Source: Puffinus mauretanicus
Taxonomy: Eukaryota; Chordata; Aves; Procellariiformes; Procellariidae
Direction of reading: 5' to 3'
Assembly (NCBI GenBank): GCA_023333565.1
Contig: JAJKFH010002315.1
Location: 1-64,000, forward strand
Length of the DNA: 64,000 nucleotides
Positions within the stretch are counted from its first letter, which is position 1. Each line of letters begins with the position of its first letter. The notes below the pieces were generated by a model. The model was given only the letters and a program-made list of their open reading frames with translations. It was not told the DNA's origin and searched no databases. The position numbers and the translations under genes were made by a program. This document shows positions 47,301 through 58,443 of this stretch, in pieces.

Positions 47301-48379
47301 TCTGGAGTGAACCTGAACCATCTCGCATCTTTACGCAATCCTGTCACATGGGTCTGCAGGCATCCTCATCCCAGCTGGTGCCTGCATCCGTTTCGTCAAC
47401 CTCAACCTGGAAAAGGAGAGCAGGACTTGCGATGCTCAAGTGCAGAAGTAGCTGATGCTGGGAAACAGATGGAGAATATTACATGGTCTTGCATGAGTCT
47501 GGCAGTCTTGGCTGCAATGCTACATGCAGTACTGGGGGTAATACAACATGCACCCTTGCCCAAATCTTTGGGGGAAGAAAGGCATATAAAGAACACAGGA
47601 CCTAAACCTCCCCTGGACAGAAACTGGAGAGATCAGCCCTGCTTTCCTGAGAAAGGTGGCAAAGGGGACAACCTGATACAAGAGCACAAAACCGGTAGTG
47701 GTCTGAAGACGACTGAGAGAGATTTTCTGAGCGATTTCTCCCATGAGCAAGAAGAAGGGACTTTCAGCTAACTTGACAGCAGGCAAATGATGTCCACAAG
47801 GACTAAGAGCCCCTACTCTGACTTACAGAGACTTTGTCCTCTCCGTTTTCCATTGGTCTATTGGCCAGATTTCAGCAGCAGAATATGTTCAGAAAGAGCT
47901 CAAACCCCATCCCACCTAGGTTTAGTTATTCTCCGCCTGTGAGAGGCCATGCTTGGTAGCGATCATAGCTGATTTCAACATCCAGCTGCTGAATTTCCAG
48001 CTGATGTGACTGGACAGCTGGGGGTTATCCTGTGTGCCCACCACACGACAGGATCCTGTAGCCCAGGAGGATGATGGTGCTCTCAGACATCAGCTCGCTG
48101 CCAGAGAGGGTAACAGGGGGCTCAAAGATGTGCCACATCAACTACCTCAATGCAGTAGGTTTTGTTTTCCTTTGGAGCCACATTTGCACTGTAGCACTAA
48201 GCCTGGTAACATTCCTGCAGCCAGATGGATATACCAGCATGCTGCTCAATGCTCCCGACCTCCGTCCCTCTCCCCAGCTGCTGACCTCCTTGGTTCTGCC
48301 TGTGCAGCTGTGTAAACGCAGGAAACCCAGCGGCTAATGGATCCGCAGGACTTCGCAGGTGAAACAAACACTTTTTCCT

Positions 48380-48550
48380 ATAGAATTAGACTTGGTAATT
48401 AGATTGTGGAAATCACTGTCACAGGATGTTGCTGTGGCCAAGAATTCAGCAATATTCACAAAAGGGATTAGATAATTAAGGTTAATGAGAATATCTAGAG
48501 GTATAATTGCTAAATCTAACAAAAGAATTTGGAAAAAATATAAAGCTACA
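48380..48550 (+). mobile_element. Short ancient CR1 LINE fragment
   Basis: GTGGAAATCACTGTCACAGG, ATGTTGCTGTGGCCAAG, TTCAGCAATATTCACAAAAG, GGATTAGATAATTAAGG and GAATATCTAGAGGTATAAT parallel the old CR1 3'-region at and just past the point that begins 'TTTGGAACTCGTGG' in the copy near 57.6 kb. It is a truncated piece of the same subfamily, in plus orientation. Confidence 0.7.
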
Positions 48551-49654
48551 AGCTTTAAAAGGGCACACATGAACTGCCTTCTCGCTGCAAGGGTTTACAC
48601 GGGCACTCGCCCCGGCAGCAGGCGAGCTTGCAGCTGACGGCCGGGGGCTCTTCTCTCTCCCTGGTTCTCCAGCACACCATCACCTCCCAGCAGCTCTCAG
48701 GCCAGCTGTGCACACCCCCCTGACCTGCTCCGGGTCTCTGGAGCCCCCGCGGCTCTGGGTTCACCGCTGGGCGACAGCTCACAGCCTAAGGGGCGAGGCC
48801 ACGGCGCCGCAGCACATCTCCAACAGGGTCCCCGGCCGCCATGCCGCCTACAGCCCTGCGCTCCCCGCCTGTACTCCCTGCAGCCCATGCGCAGGGTGCA
48901 TGCTGGGCAGGCAGGACTGTGGGAAGAGCGGCATGGGACCGCGCGAGACATGGTCACCACGGCAGGGAAGCACGAGGACGACAAGCAGCCACAGAGGAGA
49001 CGCGGCAAGTCAAGAAACAAAACCTGAGCACGCAGCTGCACGAACGCACGAGATGCGCAGGAGCCGCTCGCTGCGCGCACGGTTCCGTTTTGCTGTGCGA
49101 ACCCTATCCACCCGTCACGCCAGCCCCGGGAGCAGTGCCGGCAGGACAGAAGGGGTGCGATGCAGCGTGCCAGGCTGGCAGCTCCACCGGGACACCGCGG
49201 TAGTCCTGCACACCCGCAGCAATCCTTCCCGGACTAATCCCCGCTCCGGATCTTCACCCAGGTGATTATGTAGGAAGGATCTTCCGCACAAAACACAATA
49301 ATAAATCAAACCTTATCAGAGCTGAACTATAAATCTGTGAAGACTCCGATAATTTCTAGCCATGGGAATAACACCACAAAAGTACTTCTTAAACTAATTA
49401 CTCAGATTCCGAAGTGCTGCCCTAATGAGCCTTCCTTCTGCCCAGAACTTACTAAGAGAAAAAAAATCTACCTTCAGTGCAGTAATTGCTGCTTTCCCCT
49501 TCAAACTTCTAACTGGAGATCAATGCTGCATTTTAAGACTCATTGATTTACAATTAGCCTGGCTTTCCTGCTAAAGTGTTTTTAAAGCAGAGTTTACTTT
49601 TATTTTATTTTGAAATCTCAAAGATCTAGTTCTTGGATTTTACATCCTCATGAG

Positions 49655-49885
49655 AGATGTGCTGGAAACTAAAAGACGAAGAAAGGCACACATCTGAGTG
49701 AAGAAAGGAAAACGGGATTTTTGTTAGGCAGAGACTAGACGAAAGAGAAGAGACTTAAATATTTAAGGGGTAAACATGAAAAAAAGGGAGATGGAGAGAG
49801 AGAACCAAAGCTAAAAGAAGGGAGGAGAAAGTGGAGACAAGGAAATGTAAATGCAAAGAGAAGGAAAAATGAATCGCAGGCTAAG
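49655..49885. repeat. Purine-rich low-complexity tract
   Basis: A/G-rich plus strand with words such as GAGATGGAGAGAGAG and GAAGGGAGGAGAAAGTGGAG. It becomes a pyrimidine tract in the ZFHX3 pre-mRNA. No coding potential was seen. Confidence 0.65.
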
Positions 49886-50224
49886 AAAACAGAGTTGCTG
49901 TCAGGCATATCAGAAAGCTCTTACTGCCTCTGCTGTTTATTAGCATCCTTGGGAAAAAAAAGCAGCAGCTTTGTGCATCTTTGCAAAACACAGCGCTAGT
50001 TAAAAATAGTGTGTACAGCAGGGACAGTGCGCTAACATGAGGGTCCTGGCAGCTCCTGCATTTGTACAATCTGTCCCACGAGGAGAGCAGAAGTGAAGCA
50101 ATTAAGAATTCCATGCTGATTGCTTCAAGCATGTTTTTCTATGCCATGAAGAGAATAGCATCACGGATACATCCGCCTCCTCTCTCCCGCCTCTTCCCAT
50201 CCCAAGATCAGCTGCTTTGCATCC

Positions 50225-50440
50225 CTTCCCCTGGACTCCCGGCTCTTGAGGAGCTGGAGCACTGGAACGGGCCCACAGAGGCTGGGGAGTCTCCATCCTT
50301 GGGAGATACTTCAGACCCCAGTGGAGACGGTCCTGGCCAACTGCTGTAGCTGGCCCGGCTTTGAGCCGGAGGTTGGACTAGGCGACCTCCAGAGCTCCCT
50401 GCCAACCTCCGCGGCTCTGGGAGTCTCTGACTGTTCTGCA
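50225..50440 (+). mobile_element. CR1 LINE 3'-end fragment
   Basis: The order matches the 3' UTR of avian CR1 elements in sense: GGGGAGTCTCCATCCTTGGG, then a GACGGTCCTGGCCAACTGCT segment, GGTTGGACTAGGCGACCTCC and AGAGCTCCCTGCCAACCTCC. Diagnostic CR1 phrases (GTTGGACTAG, then CTCC/CCAACC) are well preserved, so it is younger than the other copies in the window. It is 5'-truncated, as is usual for CR1, and antisense to ZFHX3 transcription. Confidence 0.88.
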
Positions 50441-53400
50441 GCTTCACAGCAGTGCTCGGTTCTGAATCATTTTTGTGTAATTTCTGCAGGAAATGAGCTA
50501 CGCCGGACAAGCCACTTCAGCGCTCCTCATCCCTCCTTCACCTCCTACTTCCTCCTCCAAAATAAACGTTTGGAAGGTCTTCTAGGATTAGCATGAGCAG
50601 CGACATGACAGGAGCCAGACTGAGGAGCAGGGAGGCAAAGAAAATTGCCTGCAAGGGTTTACAATTTTGGAGCTGCCATAGCGGTCTAGCCTGCCATTTC
50701 GTTTGCTGCTCTCATAAATTTTGTTCTTTCCTACTTTGGGTCCCTGGAGTCAGTGGCAGATGATGATCCTAGGGTGATGAAAGCAAAGAAAGAAAATAGG
50801 AAAGCCAGTAACATCTCTTCTTTTTTATATTTTATTTTACAGAAAGCTGCTTAGCCCCATTTCAAAGACTAATATGAAAAAAGTGCAATTAAATCCTCGA
50901 AAAACTGACAGATCAGCAAAACAAAACCACCCGGAGGAGAGCACGATTGAGCCTCATTAAGAAAGAGTTCAGTCTGTTTTTAAAACCTTTCTTAACACTT
51001 AGCTGGGTACCTCTCAGCAGCAACCGCTCCCAATGCGCCTGGCATAATTAGTGTCAGAACGGAAAGGAAAAAATCAACCTAGGAAACAGAAATTAAAACA
51101 CCAGATTCAAGTGAGAGAAAAAGGTTCAGCTGTAGCGAGACCATCTAAATTCTAACAATAACCCCTCCTCTCAGTCTGCTGCAAAGAGCTACAGTTCCAC
51201 TCTATGCATAGACAAATACGTGCCAATTAAAGAGAAAAGTGGCTGGGGCAAATTTGTGCTGTAAAATTTCTATCACTAACCACTCCCAGTCCCCAAACAA
51301 TATCTGCATGGCAGTCACATCCAGCCGTGAGGTCAGGTTAATGACAGACGGACAGTAAATTACACTGACCTCGACAGCAATTATACCTATCACAGTTGAC
51401 AATAAGGAAATTGAGATACAGGGACAAATTCTGTGCACTTTCAGTGGCCGGACCCTTTCGCAGGCTGTGCATGCAGACGCTTACATACGTACCCTACCTG
51501 TGAAATTGCCAGCCTATAACAGGACACTATACAGGCGAGATCTATTATTTTGCAGTGGGGGTGGGGATGAAACGCATGGGAGATAGAAAAGATGGCAGAG
51601 AGATGAAGCCATTTTATTAAATCAGGCAAATTCTAATTTATTCTGGGGAGATGGAGGAGAGAAAATGGATTCACTCTCAGCATGCTCACTCTGTATCGTC
51701 TGATCCAATCCCTACCGCCTCACTGGAGGGGGAGGGGGCCTTGGTGTTCTGCAATTCTCCCACAATCTGAGAAAAAGATTAAAAAATAAGATGATTTTCC
51801 TTTTGGGTGTTGCAGCAGCCATGGGGAAAAGCCTTTTCCTGGGAAAGCAAGGTGCCAACCCCTGCTGTCAGCCATGCTGGGCAGCACACACGGGTTTGAG
51901 GGGTTTGCTTCTCGGAGACGTTAAAGCGGCACCACAAGGTCCAAGGCTCACTACAGCGCTTGCACCACTCAAGCAAACCTAAGCAGACATAAGCAAGTAA
52001 GTAGACAGAGATTCACGCATAGGAAGAACACCCTATGGTGGTCCTGCTCTCTCTACCATTTTTGGTGTACACCAAAGCATGCACCTCAACAGTTTCTAGG
52101 ATTATCACCATTGTTCTTCTTTGCTGCGTAAGAGACATTGAAATGAAAGTGTCATGTGGACAGCGCTGCGGAGGTTGGTGGTACCTCAGTTACCCACGGG
52201 CTCGCACGCTAGTGCAGAGCACCACCCCACCGCCACCACCGAGCACCACCACCCTAACACCACCACGGGCCTCGGCCAGCCGGTGCATCTCAGCACAGGC
52301 ACTTTGTGCTTCGTGCTGCAGCGTCAGCGCTGCGCTTCCACAGCCCTCAGCAGAAACTGGCGTCTGACACAGCTGCGGACCTAGGAGCTGAGTCCTTCCG
52401 CTGCTCCAGCCGGCGCTGTGGGAGCCGAGGGAGGTCACCAGCACGAAAGCGCAGCTGAGCTGGAAGCCACAGGCTTCTGCACCGCTCGCGGTCGAGTGGC
52501 TCAGGTTATCTGAAATGACACACAGAACCTAGGGGCCATCACGACGCTCACATGCTGGGGAGGCTGTCTGTCATGACAGCCAGGTGGGCGCAGCTCATGC
52601 AGAGATGTTTCCAAGTGGGGCTGATATCCCAGCTTTGTGTTTTATGGACGAGGGTGACATGCACAGCTGCCAGATGCGCAGAACAAAGCTAAAGAAACTC
52701 CCTGCTCTAGAGAAGAAATGACACCAATCCACGGAGAAACAGAACAGTCCTTCATGGGTTTTGGAACAGGGACCAAGTGAAAACACATAAGTTTGGTTAG
52801 AGTTTAACATCACTAACAAAAAGCAACACAGCTCCTGCTGCAGAGAACAGCAATCACTTGGACTCACATTCCCCAGCCACTGTCCCAAAAGGAACAGATC
52901 ACTGCAACACCCTTACTGCATTCTCTGGAGGAGAGGATAATTTGAGATGGACAATGCAGACGCACCCTGGAGATATAAAGGCGACACGTTGTTGCACAAA
53001 GCTCCATAGGCATAAGAACATCTCCCATTTCAGAATTAACCAGAAGGAAACGAGAACAACATGTAATTAATTACCAGTGGCCAAAGAAGTCCAGAAAAAC
53101 AAACAGGACTTAAGGTGAATTAGAAGAATGCTAAAACTAGACAGGGCAGAATGTCCTGGGTCATCACGAGGCTACCTTTCTGCGTAGAAATCATTCCAGT
53201 TAAGCTTGCAATGATTAAATCAACATTTTATACAAAATCCTTCAGAAAATACCGCCTGCAGGAATCCCCTCCCCTGACACCGTCAACATTTGTCCAAGTT
53301 CAGAGCAGAGCAAGTGCTGCACTCGCACATCACGCGGTGTCCTGGCGGTGAGCACACGGTCCCAGCGGCCAAGGCAGCTACGAGGATGCGGCCACTGCAA

Positions 53401-53460
53401 AAGCAGTCAATCGCCAGCAGGCTCAGGGCTCCAGAGCCCAGGCTCTAACTCGCGAGGCTG

Positions 53461-53775
53461 AGCCCTTGCCCCCGGTGCTGGCAGGGCCCTGTCAGAGCTC
53501 CAGCCCCCGTCCCGTCACCCTGCCCGCCCGCCCGTCCCCAGGGCCAGGGCTCGCGGGCAGCCGGGCGGCGCGAGCAGAGCAGCAGCGGCTCAGAACCAAC
53601 CTCTGCGCTGGAGTGAATTCCCACCCTGTGCCGCCCGAGAGGTCCCGGAGGTGCCGCGGGGCAGCCCCGGAGCCCGTCCCGCCGCCCCGGGAAGAGGGAG
53701 CAGCCGGGCGGCGGGGGAGAGCACTCGCACCAGGAGAGGGGAGAAGCAGGGCCGGCCGGGGGGCTCAGGAGGAAG
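53461..53775. promoter_or_regulatory. CpG-island-like block in intron 4
   Basis: About 30 CpGs by eye over about 310 bp, with runs such as CCCGCCCGCCCGTCCCC (GC-box-like) and GGCGGCGCGAG. Flanks are ordinary intronic composition. It could be an alternative promoter, an antisense RNA promoter or an enhancer island. Long open frames here (for example 53466-53852) are a side effect of GC-richness. Confidence 0.45.
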
Positions 53776-53910
53776 GAGCTTTGCAGGAGGGAAAAGGCCT
53801 AAAGCATGGGGGAGAGGGGTTGAGCAGCAGCACCTGGAGCACAAATTCCTAACAGAAGAAATTCCTGTTTTGCATCCAACTCCAGCGTGGGCAGTGAAGC
53901 TGATTTTATG

Positions 53911-53927
53911 ACTTATTTATTTATTTC
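53911..53927. repeat. (TTAT)n short tetranucleotide repeat
   Basis: ACTTATTTATTTATTTCG just right of the CpG-rich block at 53.46-53.77 kb. It is a minor simple repeat. Confidence 0.8.
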
Positions 53928-56648
53928 GTCTTTGATGAACAGAAGGTTAATATAAGAACAACTCCTTGGCAAACCTTTAAGGGTAATTCAAGCGACACTG
54001 ATGTGAATCAATGTTCCCTTTGTGAACGCATTACTTGGCAGAAACTGGCTTTTTGTAACCCCCTTAAACCTAGCTGGCAAAACAAAAAGAGAAAAAAAAA
54101 CGTCCTTCAAACAAAAGGATGAGGTGAAAATAAAGAGAGAGTCAACTGCACTTTATTCTCTTTCATAGAAGCAAATGGATTTGGTGCTTTTTATACATTA
54201 ATCAATCAATATCACTGACTGTACATCAGTGGCGCAGCCAAGTTATGAATGACCTTTCTGGCAAAGAGGACACTTTTAATGCTCATAAGACTGCTCATAG
54301 CTTAGCAACTTTCCGAATTTATGCCTGCATGATTACCCCTTGGAGGCAGGCGCCCGTTAGCGCTGCACTAGATATGACAAGGTTAGTCCTTGCCAATTTG
54401 TGCAGAAGAAAGGAAACTGTTGACTGTGTGTGCACGCCTCGTTGATGCAGTTGGCTGCTGCCTTCCGGACAGCAGAGGACAGGCTCGCCCGACGCCAGGC
54501 AGCCACCTCGCCTGCCATGCTCCTTCGGACCAGAAGGAGACTCAGCTGGGGTCCAAACATCCTCCTTTCATCACTTCGCTGGCCCTATCGAGCTGGAACT
54601 GCTACTCTGCACAGAGCCAGGGAAAGCACTGCCTTACACCGTCAACAGCAACAATGGACTGTGGGCAACAGCGTCCAACTCCTCTATTCTTTTTTACATT
54701 ATTTAAAAGAAACCAAAAAAGGATCCATACTTCAGACTGCCACAGGGTCACCACTTCCCCGTGACCTGTGACCCAACTCTAGCAGGAGCACGGCCAACCT
54801 TAGGGTACTGCTATGCGTAAGACTTCTATTCACATTCTGACTTTCAGGCGGTTTCAGATTTGCGCACGTCCCTAGTCAGCTCCGTAAGTTCCCCAGTGAG
54901 ATCCAAGCTCTCCACCTTGGGTACACTGGCCCCAGTACCACACTCTTCCTCCTCACTGCAGCTTCCTGAGAGCGCACGGGGCTATCATCCCACATGCTTT
55001 AAGAAACGAACCAGAAACTAATGACCTTGCTCATTTCAGAATCATTCTTCTTAACTTTTGAAAAGCACTGTGCTCTTCCACTTGATTTTAATCTTGCCAT
55101 TCTTTTCTTTTTTTGAGTCTTTCCCTCTGCAACTTGCACCACTGGGAGCAGCCTTCCATCTGATGGGTGCTTAACATGCCTCTTCTTTTGTATTAATTAC
55201 CTTTTGGGGCTAGAAGTGGATTTTCTTCCTTGCCCTAACTCTCAATCCTTCCCCTCTAATCGTACCCAGTTTTGGAGGGCTTGACGCTCTATGCCAGTGA
55301 GAGGCACTGCAAAACCCCACTGCACATCCTTGGTGTACGGATGTTTCCTGCCTTTTCCTACTTCTGCCATTTTAGAAGAATCCTGGTGATTCTGGTGAAA
55401 CCTCTTTTCCTTCCTTCCCTTTCACCAGTGCTGCTCCCTTGTGCGAGATGGTCTGAAACCGGCACCGCCCCTGGCCCCGCAGCCCTGGGCACTGCACCCC
55501 ATGCCGCTGCTCTCCTCCTTGCACCTGCCGAGCTGCCATGGGGCATGGGGTGGCACGCTGCACCCCTCAGCGGCTGGCACAACAGTAGTACAAATGTAAA
55601 CAGAAAGCTTAACACCGACCAAAAAACGCCAGGGAGGTGAGTCAGTCACCGCCATAACCTGTTCATGCACCGGTGGCTGGGGTTGTCACCTGGAGGTCTG
55701 GGCTGGCTGGTGGGGATTGCTTCCACTAGGGCACCCCGCAAGGGGGGAAAGCGAGGGGTCCCCTGTGCTCCCCAAGCGCACAGCTGGGAGGAAGAGGATG
55801 GCATGGTGGCAAGCAGGTGCTCAGGGAGCTGCTGCTGTGCTCCTGACCTCGCAACACACGTCCTCCCTTGCCATCATCAGTGGGAAAAGCAAAATCCAGA
55901 GCAGAGCCAGCAGCGGCTGCTCACTGCCAAGTGCCTCCAGGATCTGGCACAAGTGCACCTGACACCCGGCCGCCCGGCAGCCGTCCTCTTCTTCAACCAC
56001 CTCCGTGAGTTTAGGCAAAGGCCACCTGGAAGCGATGCCCGGGGGGGCAGGGGCCCGCACAGCACTGGCAGGGCACAGACAGCACCCGGTGCCTTGCACC
56101 CAGCCCACAGCCACCCACGGGGACCTCTTGAGCCAAGGTGGCCCAGGGCTCCTACTGCTTTTGGGGGCATGGCAGAGGAGAGCAGCCGGACTCCCTTCCC
56201 TGCTGCTGGCCGCAGCCCCGCTCTGGCCCCACTCTCCTGTGGCTGATGCTGCACGGGGCCGCTGCGTGCTCGGATCTCCCGACGGGTCTGCGCCAGCACC
56301 CTCCGCAGCTCACGCCCGCATCCCCGTTGTTACAGGGTGTTGTCGGCATCCCTCTGTCCCCTAACCAGGAGCTCTCCATCCTCCCCATGTCACTGTCTTC
56401 TCACCGCTTGAGGCCATGGAAGAGGGACGGTCTGGTGAAGGGGTAATGGGGGGGCATGACCCGTCTCCCACTCCCCGAATCTCACCAGACCCGATGGCCG
56501 GCGAGGCGCTGGCTCAGGGAATGAGGCACAGCAGGGAAAGGTCTGCTCACTCCGTATCACCCACATGCCTGCTTCCCTTCGCTCGGCATCCAGGCTGCGA
56601 CCTCTAACCCCTTCCAGACTGGAAGAAAATAAACTCCAAGCAATCCTC

Positions 56649-56680
56649 CACACCACACACACACACACGCACACACAAAA
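56649..56680. repeat. (CA)n microsatellite
   Basis: An imperfect CA dinucleotide run interrupted by one CC and one CG step, followed by an A-rich stretch (56687-56699). Confidence 0.9.
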
Positions 56681-56799
56681 GGGGAGGAAAAAAAAAAGAA
56701 TAGGAGGAGAAAAGTGAGTGGGTGATGTGGAAAGGAGAGGTGGCTGCACAAGTGAAGTGGAACGGACAGGCACTGTGCGCTGCCAGATTGCCTGCTTGC

Positions 56800-56945
56800 C
56801 TGCAAAGGCCAAAATTAATGCCATTGTTTTGCCACAAAGGAGGCAGCAAAGTAGCAGCGGAGGCCAGAGAACAATCCTAAACGCCAAGCCCTAATTCACC
56901 CTTCATAACAATAAAAAGGAGGATGGAAAAGGCCAGAACGCTTCA
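56800..56945. promoter_or_regulatory. Candidate regulatory block with three SOX-like sites
   Basis: ATTGTT at 56823-56828 and AACAAT at 56870-56875 and 56907-56912 are three SOX core sites within 90 bp, with AAAATTAATGCC and CCCTAATTCACC nearby. It may be a neural or mesenchymal enhancer; untested. Confidence 0.33.
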
Positions 56946-57429
56946 GCTTAATTGGTAACCAAATGAGAGAGTAGCTCCCAGAAAAGGAGCAGAAGCATCT
57001 GCCCTGCATGAATACCAGCAAATCAGAAAAGCAAAGAAAAACGCTCGCAAGTCATGCTCAGTCCATCCCCACTTGCTGTCCCTTTGAGCCTGGGGGTGAG
57101 CGGTAGCAGGGGCAGCGCAGGGGCCCCGCACGCACCATTCCAGAAGAAAGACGAGATTTAGGGGCTCGGGGTCCAGCGCAGGCCCAGGGAGGGCATAAAG
57201 TGGGGATGTTAGCGGTGCATCGTGCCAGCTTCGGAAAAGGCCCAGACACCCCTGCAGGCAGACCAAAGGAAACCTATATCTGACACGCTGTATGGGAAGG
57301 AAACAACACGTTAGGACACGTGTGGAACAGGACAAAAAAATTAAACACTCACTTATTTAATGAAGTGGCCACAGATGAATGAAAAGGCTGAAAAGAGGGG
57401 TAGAAAGAGGTATCTACACTGAAAAGGAG

Positions 57430-57880
57430 CAGAAGATTAGGGCTGCTTGGTCTGAAAAGAAATAAGGCAGCCTTGACAGCAGCATCAAAATGAAAGGTTC
57501 AAGGGAGCTGGACCAATACTACTCCTCTCATCCTCCAGTCCCTGGAGGACTGACAACGAACATGGAAAAAATGCAAATTTGAAGCAAATATGGATAATAC
57601 TTTCTCATACAGCTCGCAATTAACCTTTGGAACTCGTGGCCTCAAGAAATCATTGAGGTCAAAACAAAATATATGGCAAGGGCATCAAGATGTACAACTT
57701 AGAAAAGCAAACTGACTATCTGGAAGAAATAGAAACCCTCTTGCTTAAGGGCATGAACTAAATTTTAGCAGGAATAAGGATGAGACCTTTATTTGAGGTA
57801 GGTTATTATTTGTTTATGGGTCCCCAAATTTCCTTCTGAAGCAGCTAGAGCAAGACATCAGTGTTGGCAGACGTGTTATT
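57430..57880 (+). mobile_element. Ancient CR1 LINE 3'-region fragment
   Basis: The segment contains TTTGGAACTCGTGGCCTCAA, GAAATCATTGAGGTC, CTTGCTTAAGGGCATGAACT, TAGGTTATTATTTG and TTCCTTCTGAAGCAGCTAG in the order found in an old reptile/bird CR1 subfamily 3' region. It is diverged and has no open ORF. Orientation is plus, opposite to ZFHX3. The left boundary is uncertain. Confidence 0.75.
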
Positions 57881-58402
57881 AAACCATCTCAAGTTTTTAG
57901 TGGAAAAATAAATGCGCGTGGCGGTAGCTCCTTCTTAGGCAGTTTTGCGGACTTTAATGTCCTGTGTGAGGAACAGAACAGTTCCATACAAGCATCCTTT
58001 GCATCCATCCGAACCATGTAGTTTCCTCTTTTGCTGAAAGTGTGGATTTGCTTTCTCCAGGACTCACTGTCACAGCCCAGGACACCTGGTACTGCCTCAG
58101 CCAGTCTCAGAGAGAACTCTATGTTTAGACTGGCTCAGACATCCTTTTAAAAGAACTGCTTTATATAAAAAGTGTAACATTTTCAGGAGAAAGGAAAAAA
58201 CACAGAATTACAGCTACACTGAAGGAGACTCCATCCAATCTGTGTATATACCTCTCAGGAAACACGAACCATCCTGCATCCTCTTTCCCTGTTCTTCTTA
58301 CACTGCAATGAAACTGTAGAAGGAAAATAAGCTTGGCATTTCTGCCTAGGAGCATCCTGCCAAGCTGGACCATATGAGCTATCAGTTACCTTCAGGGTAA
58401 GA

Positions 58403-58443
58403 GGTGAGACCTTCAGAGGCAGGGTGAGACCTTCAGAGGCAGG
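58403..58443. repeat. Perfect 20-bp tandem duplication
   Basis: The 20-bp unit GTGAGACCTTCAGAGGCAGG occurs twice back to back (58404-58423 and 58424-58443) with no mismatch. Perfect identity suggests a recent duplication or an assembly slip. Confidence 0.95.
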
